From NCBI GenBank assembly GCA_945889445.1, contig CAMDBX010000018.1, positions 1 to 54,021 on the forward strand: 54,021 bases of DNA. The letters are read 5' to 3'. The position numbers and the translations under genes were made by a program. Under the pieces are notes generated by a model. That model saw nothing but the letters and a program-made list of their open reading frames with translations, made no database searches and had not been told where the DNA came from. This DNA is from Rhizobium sp. Q54 (GTDB lineage: Bacteria; Pseudomonadota; Alphaproteobacteria; Rhizobiales; Aestuariivirgaceae). Shown one piece after another: positions 6,875 through 14,547 of this stretch (its first letter is position 1; the number at the start of each line of letters is the position of its first letter).

Positions 6875-6918
6875 GGGGCGGCGGAAGAGCATGCCCGGGT
6901 CAAGCCCGTGCATGATGA
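6841..6918. repeat. inverted pair of REP-like palindromes (REPIN-like)
   Basis: Two copies of TCATCAT-xx-CGGGC-xxG-CCCGG-xAT lie in opposite orientation: 6841-6870 on plus and 6891-6918 on minus. Each is itself a hairpin (9-bp arms, 5-base loop). A third copy is at 42497-42531. This is the usual build of REPIN-type elements in intergenic DNA. Confidence 0.6.
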
Positions 6919-6948
6919 GTTGGGGGCGTTGGGGGGCGAGGGTTCTGC

Positions 6949-7782
6949 CTACCCCTTTGTCAGACCCATCGTGAGGCCTCGCACCAGGTGGCGCTGGACG
7001 AGGAGGACGAAGATGAAGGCGGGAAGGATGCTGGCGGTGCTCAGGGCCGAGGTGAAGCCCCAGGTCTGGGTGACGACGAGGCTCAGTTGCACGGGCAGCA
7101 GGCGGATGGAGTTGGTGAGGAACAGCGCCATGAGGAACTCCGTCCACGAGAAGATGAAACAGAGGACGGCGGTGGCGGCGATGCCGGCCTTCACCAGCGG
7201 CATGTAGATGCGGGTGAAGCAGGTGAAGCGGGTGGCGCCGTCGATGATTGCGGCCTCACCCACTTCGCGTGGCACGTCATCGAAGAAGGACTTGAGCAGC
7301 AGGATGGCGAAGGGGAGGTTGACCGCGGCATGGGCGAGGATGACGCCCGCCCGCGTGTCGCGCAGGCCCACCTGCGAGTAGGTGAAGACGAGCGGCACCA
7401 GGATGGCGATGGGCGGCAGGATGCGGTGGAACAGCACCCAGAGAAAGATGAATCGCTTTCGGGTGAAGTGGATGAGCGACATGGCGAAGGCGGCGGGGAG
7501 TGCGGTGACGAGGGTGAGAAGCGTGGCACCCATGGCCACCAGCAGCGTGTCGAGGATGGCTTGCCGCGAGGCGAAGAAGGCGGGACCTTCGCCGGCCAGC
7601 GTCACCCGGTAATTGTCCAGTGTGGGGGTGAAGTCGAACCAGTTTACGCTGAAATTCTCGAATATGGCACTGGCAGGCTTGATGGAATTGAGGCCCCACC
7701 AGAACAGCGGGAACATGAAGAGGCCCACCGTGAGCAGGGCGGCGATGTCCCGAAGATGGCGGAGGACGGTATTCTGGGGCAT
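6949..7782 (-). CDS. orphan sugar-type ABC transporter permease (MalG/UgpE-like), 277 aa
   Basis: Six predicted membrane helices and the EAA cytoplasmic loop that contacts the ATPase: EAAIIDGATRFTCFTRIYMP then LVKAGI (about residues 188-214). Length is normal for a carbohydrate-uptake (CUT1) permease. The start ATG at 7782 (MPQNTVLRH) is preferred, since the longer frame runs into palindromic repeats; there is no Shine-Dalgarno before it. The binding protein, second permease and ATPase that normally accompany it are absent on both sides, so it may be the last intact piece of a decayed operon or may work with distant partners. Substrate unknown. Confidence 0.75.
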   Translation of the reverse strand: MPQNTVLRHLRDIAALLTVGLFMFPLFWWGLNSIKPASAIFENFSVNWFDFTPTLDNYRVTLAGEGPAFFASRQAILDTLLVAMGATLLTLVTALPAAFAMSLIHFTRKRFIFLWVLFHRILPPIAILVPLVFTYSQVGLRDTRAGVILAHAAVNLPFAILLLKSFFDDVPREVGEAAIIDGATRFTCFTRIYMPLVKAGIAATAVLCFIFSWTEFLMALFLTNSIRLLPVQLSLVVTQTWGFTSALSTASILPAFIFVLLVQRHLVRGLTMGLTKG

Positions 7783-7824
7783 AGAGCGGATGTATGTTGA
7801 AAGATCAAGGGGTTGTCTACAGCG

Positions 7825-7980
7825 TCCTCTCCCGCGGCGCGGGAGAGGAAGGGGACCCAGCGAGGCTGGGGGAGGTGAGGGACCACGGGGTCCGGCCAGG
7901 GTCAGCGTGGACATCCCCTCATCTCCCCGTTGCGTGCCGCAACGGGTCCCTTCTTCTCCCGCAGAAGGAGCGGGAGAAGA
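7825..7980. repeat. compound palindromic repeat cluster between the permease and rpsD
   Basis: Successive stems: CTCTCCCGC/GCGGGAGAG (from 7828), CCCAG/CTGGG (around 7855-7869), CCCGTTGC/GCAACGGG (7926-7933, 7939-7946) and CTTCTCCCGC/GCGGGAGAAG (7953-7962, 7970-7979). The first two stems recur in the same order at 53928-53980, and the last recurs in the repeat at 18989-19112. It fills most of the 357-base gap between genes. Confidence 0.65.
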
Positions 7981-7995
7981 CATTTCGAGGCCGAT

Positions 7996-8024
7996 TTGAC
8001 AGCATCCCCTGCATCCACTATATG
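7996..8024 (+). promoter_or_regulatory. rpsD promoter
   Basis: TTGACA (7996-8001), 17-base spacer, TATATG (8019-8024). Predicted transcription start near 8031, giving a leader of about 110 nt before rpsD. Strong match to the housekeeping consensus, as expected for a ribosomal protein gene. Confidence 0.7.
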
Positions 8025-8030
8025 CGCCGC

Positions 8031-8139
8031 AGCACGGGGCTTTGACGGCCCCGTTCGCTTGCCCGTGCCCCTTTGGGGCTGTCGGCCGGGAGACCGGTGC
8101 AAGGAGGGTGGGTTCTCAACACGTCACAGGAGACCGTAA
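8031..8139 (+). promoter_or_regulatory. structured rpsD leader
   Basis: The leader contains two neighbouring hairpins: GCCCC-TTT-GGGGC (8067-8079) and CCGG-GAGA-CCGG (8086-8097, GNRA tetraloop). An AAGGAGG tract follows at 8101-8107 and has no start codon at normal distance. The working Shine-Dalgarno is AGGAGA (8128-8133), 6 bases before the ATG. S4 feedback control is possible by analogy with other bacteria but is not shown here. Confidence 0.4.
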
Positions 8140-8757
8140 ATGACGAAGCGCGCAAACGCGAAGTACAAAATCGACCGCCGCATGGGCGAGAACATCTGGG
8201 GCCGCCCCAAGAGCCCGGTCAACAAGCGCGAATACGGCCCCGGCCAGCATGGCCAGCGCCGCAAGGGCAAGATGTCGGACTTCGGCACCCAGCTGAAGGC
8301 CAAGCAGAAGCTCAAGGGCTATTACGCCAATCTTTCGGAACGCCAGTTCCACTCGGTCTATGACGAAGCCGTGCGCATGACGGGCGACTCGTCGGAAAAC
8401 CTCATCGGCCTGCTCGAGCGCCGCCTCGACGTGGTCGTTTACCGCTCCAAGTTCGTGCCGACCATCTTCGCCGCGCGCCAGTTCGTGTCGCACGGTCATG
8501 TGAAGGTGAACGGCCGCCGCGTGACCATTTCGTCGATCCGCCTCAAGGCCGGCGACGTGATCGAGCTGACGGAGAAGTCGAAGGGCCTGGCCGTTGTGCT
8601 CGAGGCCGTTCAGCTCGCTGAGCGTGACACGCCGGACTACATCGAAGTCGACCACAAGGGCATGACGGCTCGCCTCGTGCGCGTGCCGGCTCTCTCGGAC
8701 GTTCCCTATCCCGTCCAGATGCAGCCGAACCTGGTCGTCGAATACTACTCGCGCTAA
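8140..8757 (+). CDS. rpsD: 30S ribosomal protein S4, 205 aa
   Basis: S4 binds 16S rRNA early in small-subunit assembly and lines the mRNA entry site. The N-terminal region ([29 protein letters not shown]) is followed by the S4 RNA-binding fold at about residues 95-155 ([32 protein letters not shown]) and the conserved end [10 protein letters not shown]. Length is typical. The gene stands alone with its own promoter and terminator, rather than in the alpha operon used by enterobacteria. Confidence 0.97.
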   Translation: MTKRANAKYKIDRRMGENIWGRPKSPVNKREYGPGQHGQRRKGKMSDFGTQLKAKQKLKGYYANLSERQFHSVYDEAVRMTGDSSENLIGLLERRLDVVVYRSKFVPTIFAARQFVSHGHVKVNGRRVTISSIRLKAGDVIELTEKSKGLAVVLEAVQLAERDTPDYIEVDHKGMTARLVRVPALSDVPYPVQMQPNLVVEYYSR

Positions 8758-8785
8758 GGGCTTCGGCCTTTCAGCGGACGAACAT

Positions 8786-8814
8786 GGGGCTCTGCCATTG
8801 GCGGGGCCCTTTTT
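8786..8814 (+). terminator. rho-independent terminator of rpsD
   Basis: GGGCTCTGCC, 3-base loop, GGCGGGGCCC (10-bp stem with G-T pairs) followed by TTTTT. It ends 28 to 57 bases after the rpsD stop. Confidence 0.8.
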
Positions 8815-8845
8815 CTATGCGGCAGCAATTGATGAGGAACCCGTG

Positions 8846-9391
8846 ATGGCAAAGACACCGACACCACCTCCGGCACCGGGCGCGGTCCATGAGAGCCTCA
8901 AGGAAAAGGCAATCGCCGAGATGAAGATCTATCTCGCGATTACCCTCTACCTGTGGGTCGTGCTGGCGCTGTTCGCCTTGTACAAGAGGGCGCTGCTGAA
9001 CGAGAATGGCATCGACTACTGGCGTCAGGGTTACGCCATCGTGAATGCGCTGATCCTCGGCAAGGTGCTGCTGATCGGCGAAATGCTCAAGCTTGGCGAT
9101 GGCCTGCGCAAGTGGGCGATGGTCTGGGTGGTGCTTGGCAGGACGGTGCTGTTCACCGCGCTGCTGATGTTGTTCCACGTGGTCGAGGAAACGATCCACG
9201 CCGCAATCAAGGGGCTGCCGGTCGTCGAAAGCATCATGAGCATCGGCGGTGGCAGCTGGTTCGGCATGTTCGTCTATGCGGCCATCATGTTCGTGATGCT
9301 GATCCCGCTCACTGCCTTCCGTGAACTGTCATTCGTTCTGGGAACCGACGTGATGTGGAAGTTGCTGACAAGCAGCGAACGCAAGGTCTGA
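8846..9391 (+). CDS. four-helix integral membrane protein of unknown function, 181 aa
   Basis: No family recognised. A proline-rich cytoplasmic N-terminus (KTPTPPPAPG) is followed by about four membrane helices: LAITLYLWVVLALFALY (about 30-47), a second around 62-77, MVWVVLGRTVLFTALLML (about 93-110) and MFVYAAIMFVMLIPLTAF (about 141-158). The ATG at 8846 is chosen because GAGGA lies 8 bases upstream; an earlier in-frame ATG at 8798 falls inside the rpsD terminator. It stands alone between rpsD and the NCS2 permease. Confidence 0.7.
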   Translation: MAKTPTPPPAPGAVHESLKEKAIAEMKIYLAITLYLWVVLALFALYKRALLNENGIDYWRQGYAIVNALILGKVLLIGEMLKLGDGLRKWAMVWVVLGRTVLFTALLMLFHVVEETIHAAIKGLPVVESIMSIGGGSWFGMFVYAAIMFVMLIPLTAFRELSFVLGTDVMWKLLTSSERKV

Positions 9392-9446
9392 GTTTCAACG
9401 CGCCGGTGGGACTCGCGCCATAGCGGATCGGGAGGGGATACAGCGG

Positions 9447-11129
9447 ATGGCAATTGCCGAAACTGCTGCCGTGAGGAGGCTGGGATGGGCGATCTATGTT
9501 CCGGCCGTGTTGCAGCACTTTGGGCTGGGCGCGGTGACGCTCGTCATTCCGCGCCTCATCGCGCAGGCCGCAGGGCTCAATGGCGCCGATGTCGAGAGCT
9601 ATTGCCAGATTGCGATGATCGCCGTGGGCATTGCCACGCTGCTGCAGGCATGGGGCTGGCGCGGCATCGGTTCCGGCTATCTGCTGCCCGCATGCTTCAC
9701 CGGAATTTATGTTGCCCCTGCGCTGGCGGTGGCAGAAAGCCATGGGCTTGGCGCGGTGGCGGGGCTTGCCATCGTGGCGGGGGGCACGCAGCTCGTTCTG
9801 TCAGGCATGCTGCGGCACCTGCGGGGTTTCATTCCGGCGGATGTGATCGGAGTGGCGGTGGTGATGATCGGCCTCGGCTGGGGCATCCTCGGGCTCAAGC
9901 TGATTTGCGGGGTGAGCGAGGGGCAGGTGTCGGCACCGCTCGAATGGCTGACCGCCGTCGTGGCGCTCGTGACCATGGTGTCGCTGTCCGTATGGGGCGG
10001 CAAGGCGTGGCGGCCCGTGGCGGTGCTGGTGGGGCTTTGCGCCGGGTGCCTTGCGGCGCTGCTGCTCTACCTGCAATTTGGCGCCGGGGCTGTTGCCGTG
10101 CCGGAGTTCATTGTGGCCAAGTTGCGCTGGCCGCTGGTTGAGATCAGCTTCACCGAGAGCTACCTGCCGGGCTTCATGATTGGCGCGCTGGCAAGTTTCC
10201 TGCGCGTGGCAGGCGACGTGGTGGCGAGCCACCAGGTGTCTGACCAGAACTGGAAGCGGCCCAACACCCGGACCATTGCGGCCGGCGGCGTGGCCGAGGG
10301 GCTTGGCAACATCATTGCAGGGTTGCTCGGCTCGATGCCGGTCAACAGCAATTCGGGCAGCGTGGGCATGGTCGCGGCGAGCGGCGTATCGTCGCCGAAG
10401 GTGGCGCGCGGCGTTGGCGCCATGTGGATCGTGCTCGGACTGCTGCCATTCGGGCCACCGCTGCTGTTGCTCATTCCGGAATCGGTGCAGGGGGCGGCGG
10501 TGTTCTTCACCGCGGGCTTCGTGATGCGGGCCGGGTTCAACATGCTGACCCAGCGGATGATCGACAACCGGCGCGCCATCACCATCGGCTCGGCGCTGAT
10601 CGTTGGGCTGGCCTTCGACGATATCGTGCATGCCCTGGCGATACCGGTCGACATCAAGATGGTGTTCAGCTCAGCGCTGCTCACGGCGGTGTCGGTGGCC
10701 GTCGCGTTGACGGCGGTGTTCCGCATTGGCGTGAGGCTCAGGGTGGAGACCGCGTGGGAGGTGGCGCAGGGCAACGCGGTGCTGCGCAACTGGATGGTTT
10801 CCAATGCGCGGCAATGGGGCGCGCGCACCGAGCTGGTCGCCAAGGCGGACGCGGTGATGGAGGAGTTCGCGCTGGCAATGGGTGTTGCCTCCCGCGGTCC
10901 CGCCACGGTGGCGGCGCAGTATGACGAGACCGCACTGCGGCTGGACTTCACCTGGACCGGCGAGGCACTTCCCGGCGCCATGAACAGCCGGGTGGAATTG
11001 GGCCAGAGCGATGCACAGGTGACGCTACCGCTGTCGACAGCGATGATCCGGCACCAGGCAGATCATCTTGCAAGTTCGCGCCTCGCGGACGGCCGCCAGC
11101 GGCTTACCATCACGCTCGACGATCTATAG
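9447..11129 (+). CDS. NCS2-family nucleobase permease with extra C-terminal domain, 560 aa
   Basis: Nucleobase/ascorbate (NCS2) transporter for a purine or pyrimidine base. Family signatures are present: AGDVVASHQVSD with GGVAEGLGNIIAGLLGSMP (about 256-300, TM8 region) and VNSNSGSVGMVAASGVSSP (TM10 substrate motif). The permease core ends near residue 440. About 120 further residues follow that are not part of the normal family. They read like a degenerate histidine-kinase-type ATPase fold (KADAVMEEFALAMG, then ETALRLDFTWTGE, ending DGRQRLTITLDDL), without the usual N-box asparagine. A strong GGGAGGGG precedes the start. Its stop touches the convergent nucleotidyltransferase stop. Confidence 0.82.
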   Translation: MAIAETAAVRRLGWAIYVPAVLQHFGLGAVTLVIPRLIAQAAGLNGADVESYCQIAMIAVGIATLLQAWGWRGIGSGYLLPACFTGIYVAPALAVAESHGLGAVAGLAIVAGGTQLVLSGMLRHLRGFIPADVIGVAVVMIGLGWGILGLKLICGVSEGQVSAPLEWLTAVVALVTMVSLSVWGGKAWRPVAVLVGLCAGCLAALLLYLQFGAGAVAVPEFIVAKLRWPLVEISFTESYLPGFMIGALASFLRVAGDVVASHQVSDQNWKRPNTRTIAAGGVAEGLGNIIAGLLGSMPVNSNSGSVGMVAASGVSSPKVARGVGAMWIVLGLLPFGPPLLLLIPESVQGAAVFFTAGFVMRAGFNMLTQRMIDNRRAITIGSALIVGLAFDDIVHALAIPVDIKMVFSSALLTAVSVAVALTAVFRIGVRLRVETAWEVAQGNAVLRNWMVSNARQWGARTELVAKADAVMEEFALAMGVASRGPATVAAQYDETALRLDFTWTGEALPGAMNSRVELGQSDAQVTLPLSTAMIRHQADHLASSRLADGRQRLTITLDDL

Positions 11130-11873
11130 CGCGTCGAGCCGGGGGAAGACGAGGTTGCGGGCGCGTTCCAGCATGCGCTGGTCGTCGATCTCGCACCACA
11201 CGAGATCGGCAATCTCGAGGGCACCCATGGGGCAGCCGGGCAGCTGGTCGATCAGGCAGTCCTCGTAGAAGGCCATGGGCTGCGCCTTCACCCTTTCAGG
11301 GCCGGCGTCGCGGACCTTCTGGGCCAGGGCATTGCCGATCTTGATGATGCCCACATGCTCGCCCAGCGGCGCGTCGGGCTCGTCCGACAGCCGCTTCGAG
11401 AGGCGGCGCACGGCGGGCAGCGGCAGGCCCGGCAAGGCATCTGCCCAGGTGTAGTATTCGTCGCCCGAACCGGTGGTGCCAGAAACCAGGGCGGCATTTT
11501 CCATCGGGCAGGACAGCAGTGCGGCAAGCCCGCGGCGTTCGTAGACAATGTCCGAGTCGAGAACGAGGCAAGGGGCCTGGACGGCGGAGAATGCGATGCC
11601 GAGGCTGACGAGCGAGCCGCTGTCGCCATAGCGCTCATTGAACAGCGTGGTCACGAAGCCTGCGGACTGGCGCGCCAGTTCGTCATAGAAATCGGCGCAG
11701 TGACCCGTGACGATGACGACGTGGCGAATGCCGCAGGATTTGAGAAGGGCCAGCGAGCGCCCGACCAGCGTGGTGCCCTGGCATTCGATGAAACCTTTCG
11801 GGCGGTCGCGGAAATCATCGCCAAGGCGCATGCCCCGGCCGGCGGCCAAGATCACCGCCGTTGAAACAGTCAT
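11124..11873 (-). CDS. sugar/choline-phosphate-type nucleotidyltransferase, 249 aa
   Basis: NTP-transferase fold enzyme that activates a phosphorylated small molecule with CTP or another NTP. Seen: the N-terminal nucleotide loop VILAAGRGMRLGDDFRDRPK (residues about 7-26), the substrate-site DSDIVYE (aspartates that hold Mg) and a late SGDEYYTW. This subfamily includes choline-phosphate, inositol-phosphate and aminoethylphosphonate cytidylyltransferases; the substrate cannot be read. It is divergent from a CDP-alcohol phosphotransferase 57 bases away, which suggests that its product is the CDP-alcohol used by that enzyme. Confidence 0.75.
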   Translation of the reverse strand: MTVSTAVILAAGRGMRLGDDFRDRPKGFIECQGTTLVGRSLALLKSCGIRHVVIVTGHCADFYDELARQSAGFVTTLFNERYGDSGSLVSLGIAFSAVQAPCLVLDSDIVYERRGLAALLSCPMENAALVSGTTGSGDEYYTWADALPGLPLPAVRRLSKRLSDEPDAPLGEHVGIIKIGNALAQKVRDAGPERVKAQPMAFYEDCLIDQLPGCPMGALEIADLVWCEIDDQRMLERARNLVFPRLDAL

Positions 11874-11930
11874 GGTAAAATTCCTTTTGATTCTATAGTG
11901 GTGCAGCCCTCAGAGGGAGTCAAACGGGTC

Positions 11931-12668
11931 ATGAGAAGGGTGCCTTTTGCGTCTATCCTTGCCGATTATCGCGATCGGAAGCTGAAGGAGGAACTCGCCA
12001 GCGACTGGGGTTCGCTGGTGTTCTACCGGATGCCGTCCTTCGTGCTGGCCTGGGCCTTGATCCCGACTGGCGTGACGCCCAATCAGTTGACGCTGCTGGG
12101 GGTGCTGCTCATTCCGGCCATGGTTGCGGCGTGCTGGTTCCTGCCGGCCGAACAGGCGATGTGGGTGGTCACCCTTCTCGCGCTGGCCTTCAACGTGATC
12201 GATTGTGCCGACGGCGTGCTGGCGCACGCGACCAAGCAGAACTCGCTGAGCGGCCGCTACCTGGATTTCGCAACGGACATCTTCTACCGCGGCGTCGCCT
12301 ATGGCTGCTACGGCCTGATCGCCGATCGCATCTGGCCGGGGGCGAGCTTTCCCTGGGTGGCGGTGGGCCTGTGCTGCGCCATGCTCGTCACCTATGCGCG
12401 GGTCAACCGCATCTATGCCGAAAAGCTGTTCGCAAAATCCGCACCCGGGATGCCTGGCCAGCGGAGCCTGTTCGACACGGGCTTCAGCATTCTGTCCGGC
12501 CTCGATACGCTGCTGCCGCTGATCGCCTTCCTTGCCTGGCTGCTGGGGGGGCTGTGGCTGGCGATGGTGTGGTTCCTGGTCTACACGCTGGCCGATGCGG
12601 CGGTCGAAGTGGTCGGCAACTACATGAAGGCCCGCGGCATCGATTCGCGCGGCGCGGTCCAACCGTAA
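11931..12668 (+). CDS. CDP-alcohol phosphatidyltransferase-family membrane enzyme, 245 aa
   Basis: Transfers a phospho-alcohol from a CDP-alcohol to a second alcohol in the membrane. The family motif is at residues 91-116: DCADGVLAHATK, then SGRYLDFATD. The four catalytic aspartates (91, 94, 112, 116) and both glycines are intact, but the usual Arg after the Ala (A-R) is His99. Six hydrophobic helices. ATG 11931 is preferred (GAGGGAG about 11 bases upstream); GTG 11898 would add 11 residues but has no ribosome site. With the divergent nucleotidyltransferase it forms a plausible two-step pathway to a polar lipid head group or a soluble phosphodiester. Confidence 0.78.
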   Translation: MRRVPFASILADYRDRKLKEELASDWGSLVFYRMPSFVLAWALIPTGVTPNQLTLLGVLLIPAMVAACWFLPAEQAMWVVTLLALAFNVIDCADGVLAHATKQNSLSGRYLDFATDIFYRGVAYGCYGLIADRIWPGASFPWVAVGLCCAMLVTYARVNRIYAEKLFAKSAPGMPGQRSLFDTGFSILSGLDTLLPLIAFLAWLLGGLWLAMVWFLVYTLADAAVEVVGNYMKARGIDSRGAVQP

Positions 12669-12829
12669 CCCTGCACACGAAGCTGACGCAGAGATTCGAG
12701 CAAAAGTTGTGGACGCATCTTCCTGCGTTGTGGATCAGCTCAGGTTGCAATTGCCCCGCGGCCTGCGCGGCTGCATCATGACCTTGGGTTAAGGTCGATT
12801 CCGGCTGCCCGCAAGCAAATGGGGGATTC

Positions 12830-13126
12830 ATGGATATCGTTGGTTTGATCGTTCAGCTGATCGCCGGTGCCGTCGGCGGCAACGTGGCGGGCAAGGCATC
12901 TTCGAAGTTTGACATGGGTGGCGCCGGAAATTCCATCGTCGGCGCGATCGGCGGCGTGGTGTTGGGACAGATCATCGAGCGTGTGACGGGTGGCGCAGTG
13001 CCGGCCGATGCGGCTGCGACGGCCACGCAGGGCCTGGACCTTGCCGGCATCCTGACGAGCCTGATCGGCGGCGGTGCCGGTGGCGCGGTGCTGTCGGGTA
13101 TCGTCGGCGCCATCAAGAACCGCTGA
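12830..13126 (+). CDS. glycine-zipper small membrane protein, 98 aa
   Basis: Unknown function. It consists of two or three hydrophobic, glycine-rich segments (VGLIVQLIAGAVGGNVAG, SIVGAIGGVVLGQII, LIGGGAGGAVLSGIVGAI) with GxxxG spacing typical of packed membrane helices, and ends in a basic KNR. ATG 12830 has GGGGGA 5 bases upstream. A clean terminator follows, so it is a monocistronic unit. Similar small proteins are common and mostly uncharacterised in alphaproteobacteria. Confidence 0.7.
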   Translation: MDIVGLIVQLIAGAVGGNVAGKASSKFDMGGAGNSIVGAIGGVVLGQIIERVTGGAVPADAAATATQGLDLAGILTSLIGGGAGGAVLSGIVGAIKNR

Positions 13127-13149
13127 TCACCAGGACATCCGGTTTTCAA

Positions 13150-13179
13150 GGGCTGCCGGTCACCACCGGCAGCCCTTTT
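13150..13179 (+). terminator. rho-independent terminator of the glycine-zipper gene
   Basis: GGGCTGCCGGT, 4-base loop, ACCGGCAGCCC (perfect 11-bp stem) followed by TTTT. Confidence 0.85.
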
Positions 13180-13207
13180 GTTCTTTGCCAAGCTTGGCAG
13201 GCAGGCG

Positions 13208-14149
13208 ATGCCGCGCAATAGTCGGGGAATGAGACCTGCTCCACGGCACCGGCCCTACCTGACTGCGGGTGCGGCCTTCGAGATCGGGCTGAAGCCGATG
13301 GACCCGGCGCAGTGGCTTGACGTGGGGCCTGACCATGCGGCCTTCATGGCTGAGAAGCGGACGCGCCTTTCCGGCTGCCCGCCGCTCTACTACCGCTCCC
13401 TCGAGCGCTCACACGCAGCGCAGGCGGAACTGCTGGGCGTGGCCGTGGCCCATCTCCTTGACCGGCACGGGCATGGGTTCACGGGCGATCAGCGCGTGCT
13501 GGCCGACAGGATCGATGGCAGCCACCACGACCTCGCCGTCGCCGGCCGCGAGCCGCTGGACGTGCTGGGCGGGATCGTTGAGGAGGACTTCTTGCTGTTC
13601 GGGTGCGAGGGGGGACGCGACATCGTGATTGCCGCGTCCAATGCCTATACGAGTTCGGGGCGCATCGTGTCCTGCGTGGGGCGCGACATGCATTTCGCGC
13701 ACGAGCCGGTGCCGGGCCTCAACGCGGCACTGGCGCAGCGCATCGACCGGGTGATCGGCAATGTGCAGGCGGGAAAGCCGGTGGTGCGCTTCAACTGGTT
13801 CGTGACGCCGATTGCCAGCCGGCTGTTTCCCGAGGGCTCGCACGCGGCCAACGTCGAGGCCGGCGAGGACGCGGCCCGCGTGCTGAGCGCGGACCACCGC
13901 AAGGCGGGCGATACGCTATGGCTGCGCGTGGAACGCCAGACCTTCATGCGCCTGCCTGAGACGGGTGCGCTGGCCTTCGGCATTCACACCTATTCCGATC
14001 CGCTGTCGACCATCGCGCAGGACCGCGAGAGCCTTGCTGCCCTCCACCGCCTGCTGAGCGGCTACAGCGACGAGCGGCTGGCCTATGGCGGCATGCTGGC
14101 CACGCGCGCGGCGATCCTGCGGTGGATCGACGATGCCCTCACCGCCTAG
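13208..14149 (+). CDS. DUF3445 / haem-dependent oxidative N-demethylase-like protein, 313 aa
   Basis: Resembles the DUF3445 family, some members of which are haem-containing oxidative N-demethylase subunits. Seen: RPYLTAGAAFEIGLKPMDPAQW region at the N-terminus (about 18-40), the AEKRTRL segment, EDFLLFG, RFNWFVTPIASRLFP and the well-kept RVERQTFMRLPETGALAFGI (about 240-260). The start is uncertain: ATG 13208 has a weak AGG upstream, ATG 13229 (MRPAPRHRP, 306 aa) is equally possible, and an earlier one at 13178 lies in the terminator. No partner subunits lie nearby. Its stop overlaps that of usg (CTAG). Confidence 0.72.
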   Translation: MPRNSRGMRPAPRHRPYLTAGAAFEIGLKPMDPAQWLDVGPDHAAFMAEKRTRLSGCPPLYYRSLERSHAAQAELLGVAVAHLLDRHGHGFTGDQRVLADRIDGSHHDLAVAGREPLDVLGGIVEEDFLLFGCEGGRDIVIAASNAYTSSGRIVSCVGRDMHFAHEPVPGLNAALAQRIDRVIGNVQAGKPVVRFNWFVTPIASRLFPEGSHAANVEAGEDAARVLSADHRKAGDTLWLRVERQTFMRLPETGALAFGIHTYSDPLSTIAQDRESLAALHRLLSGYSDERLAYGGMLATRAAILRWIDDALTA

Positions 14150-14415
14150 TGCAACTTCCACTCGGCGCCGATGTGGCGGAGTTCGACCGGGCCGATGATC
14201 CCGGCATGGGCAACGCGCACCTGGGCCAGCGGACCCTCGAGGTTGTGCGACCAGAAATCGAGGAACCTGATGAGGCGGGGGAATTTCGGGGCGAGGTCGT
14301 AGTCCTGCCAGATGTAGGTTTGCAGGACATTCCTGAAATCCGGCATGCGATACATGATCTCCGCCGTGGTCAGGCTCCAGCCCTGCAGCTGGCGTTCGAA
14401 ATCCCGGTTGCCCAT
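14146..14415 (-). CDS. usg: Usg-like protein, 89 aa
   Basis: Small protein of the Usg family, named for genes found near tryptophan genes in some bacteria; its biochemical role is unsettled. Typical features are FERQLQGWSLTTAEIMYRMP at residues 5-24, YIWQDYDLAPKFPRLIRFL in the middle, and HIGAEWKLH at the end. ATG 14415 is fixed by GGAGG 7 bases upstream. Here it stands apart from any trp gene. Confidence 0.85.
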   Translation of the reverse strand: MGNRDFERQLQGWSLTTAEIMYRMPDFRNVLQTYIWQDYDLAPKFPRLIRFLDFWSHNLEGPLAQVRVAHAGIIGPVELRHIGAEWKLH

Positions 14416-14547
14416 GTGGTTCCTCCGTGGGTGGTTGAGGCTCACCCCGATGGTGCCAAGAGGGCGCGGTTCGCGTCAACAGCGCTTCTTCAAAAATTCG
14501 AATTACATCAATGATTTAGCAGATACTCCCGAAGCGTGCTGCCACCA

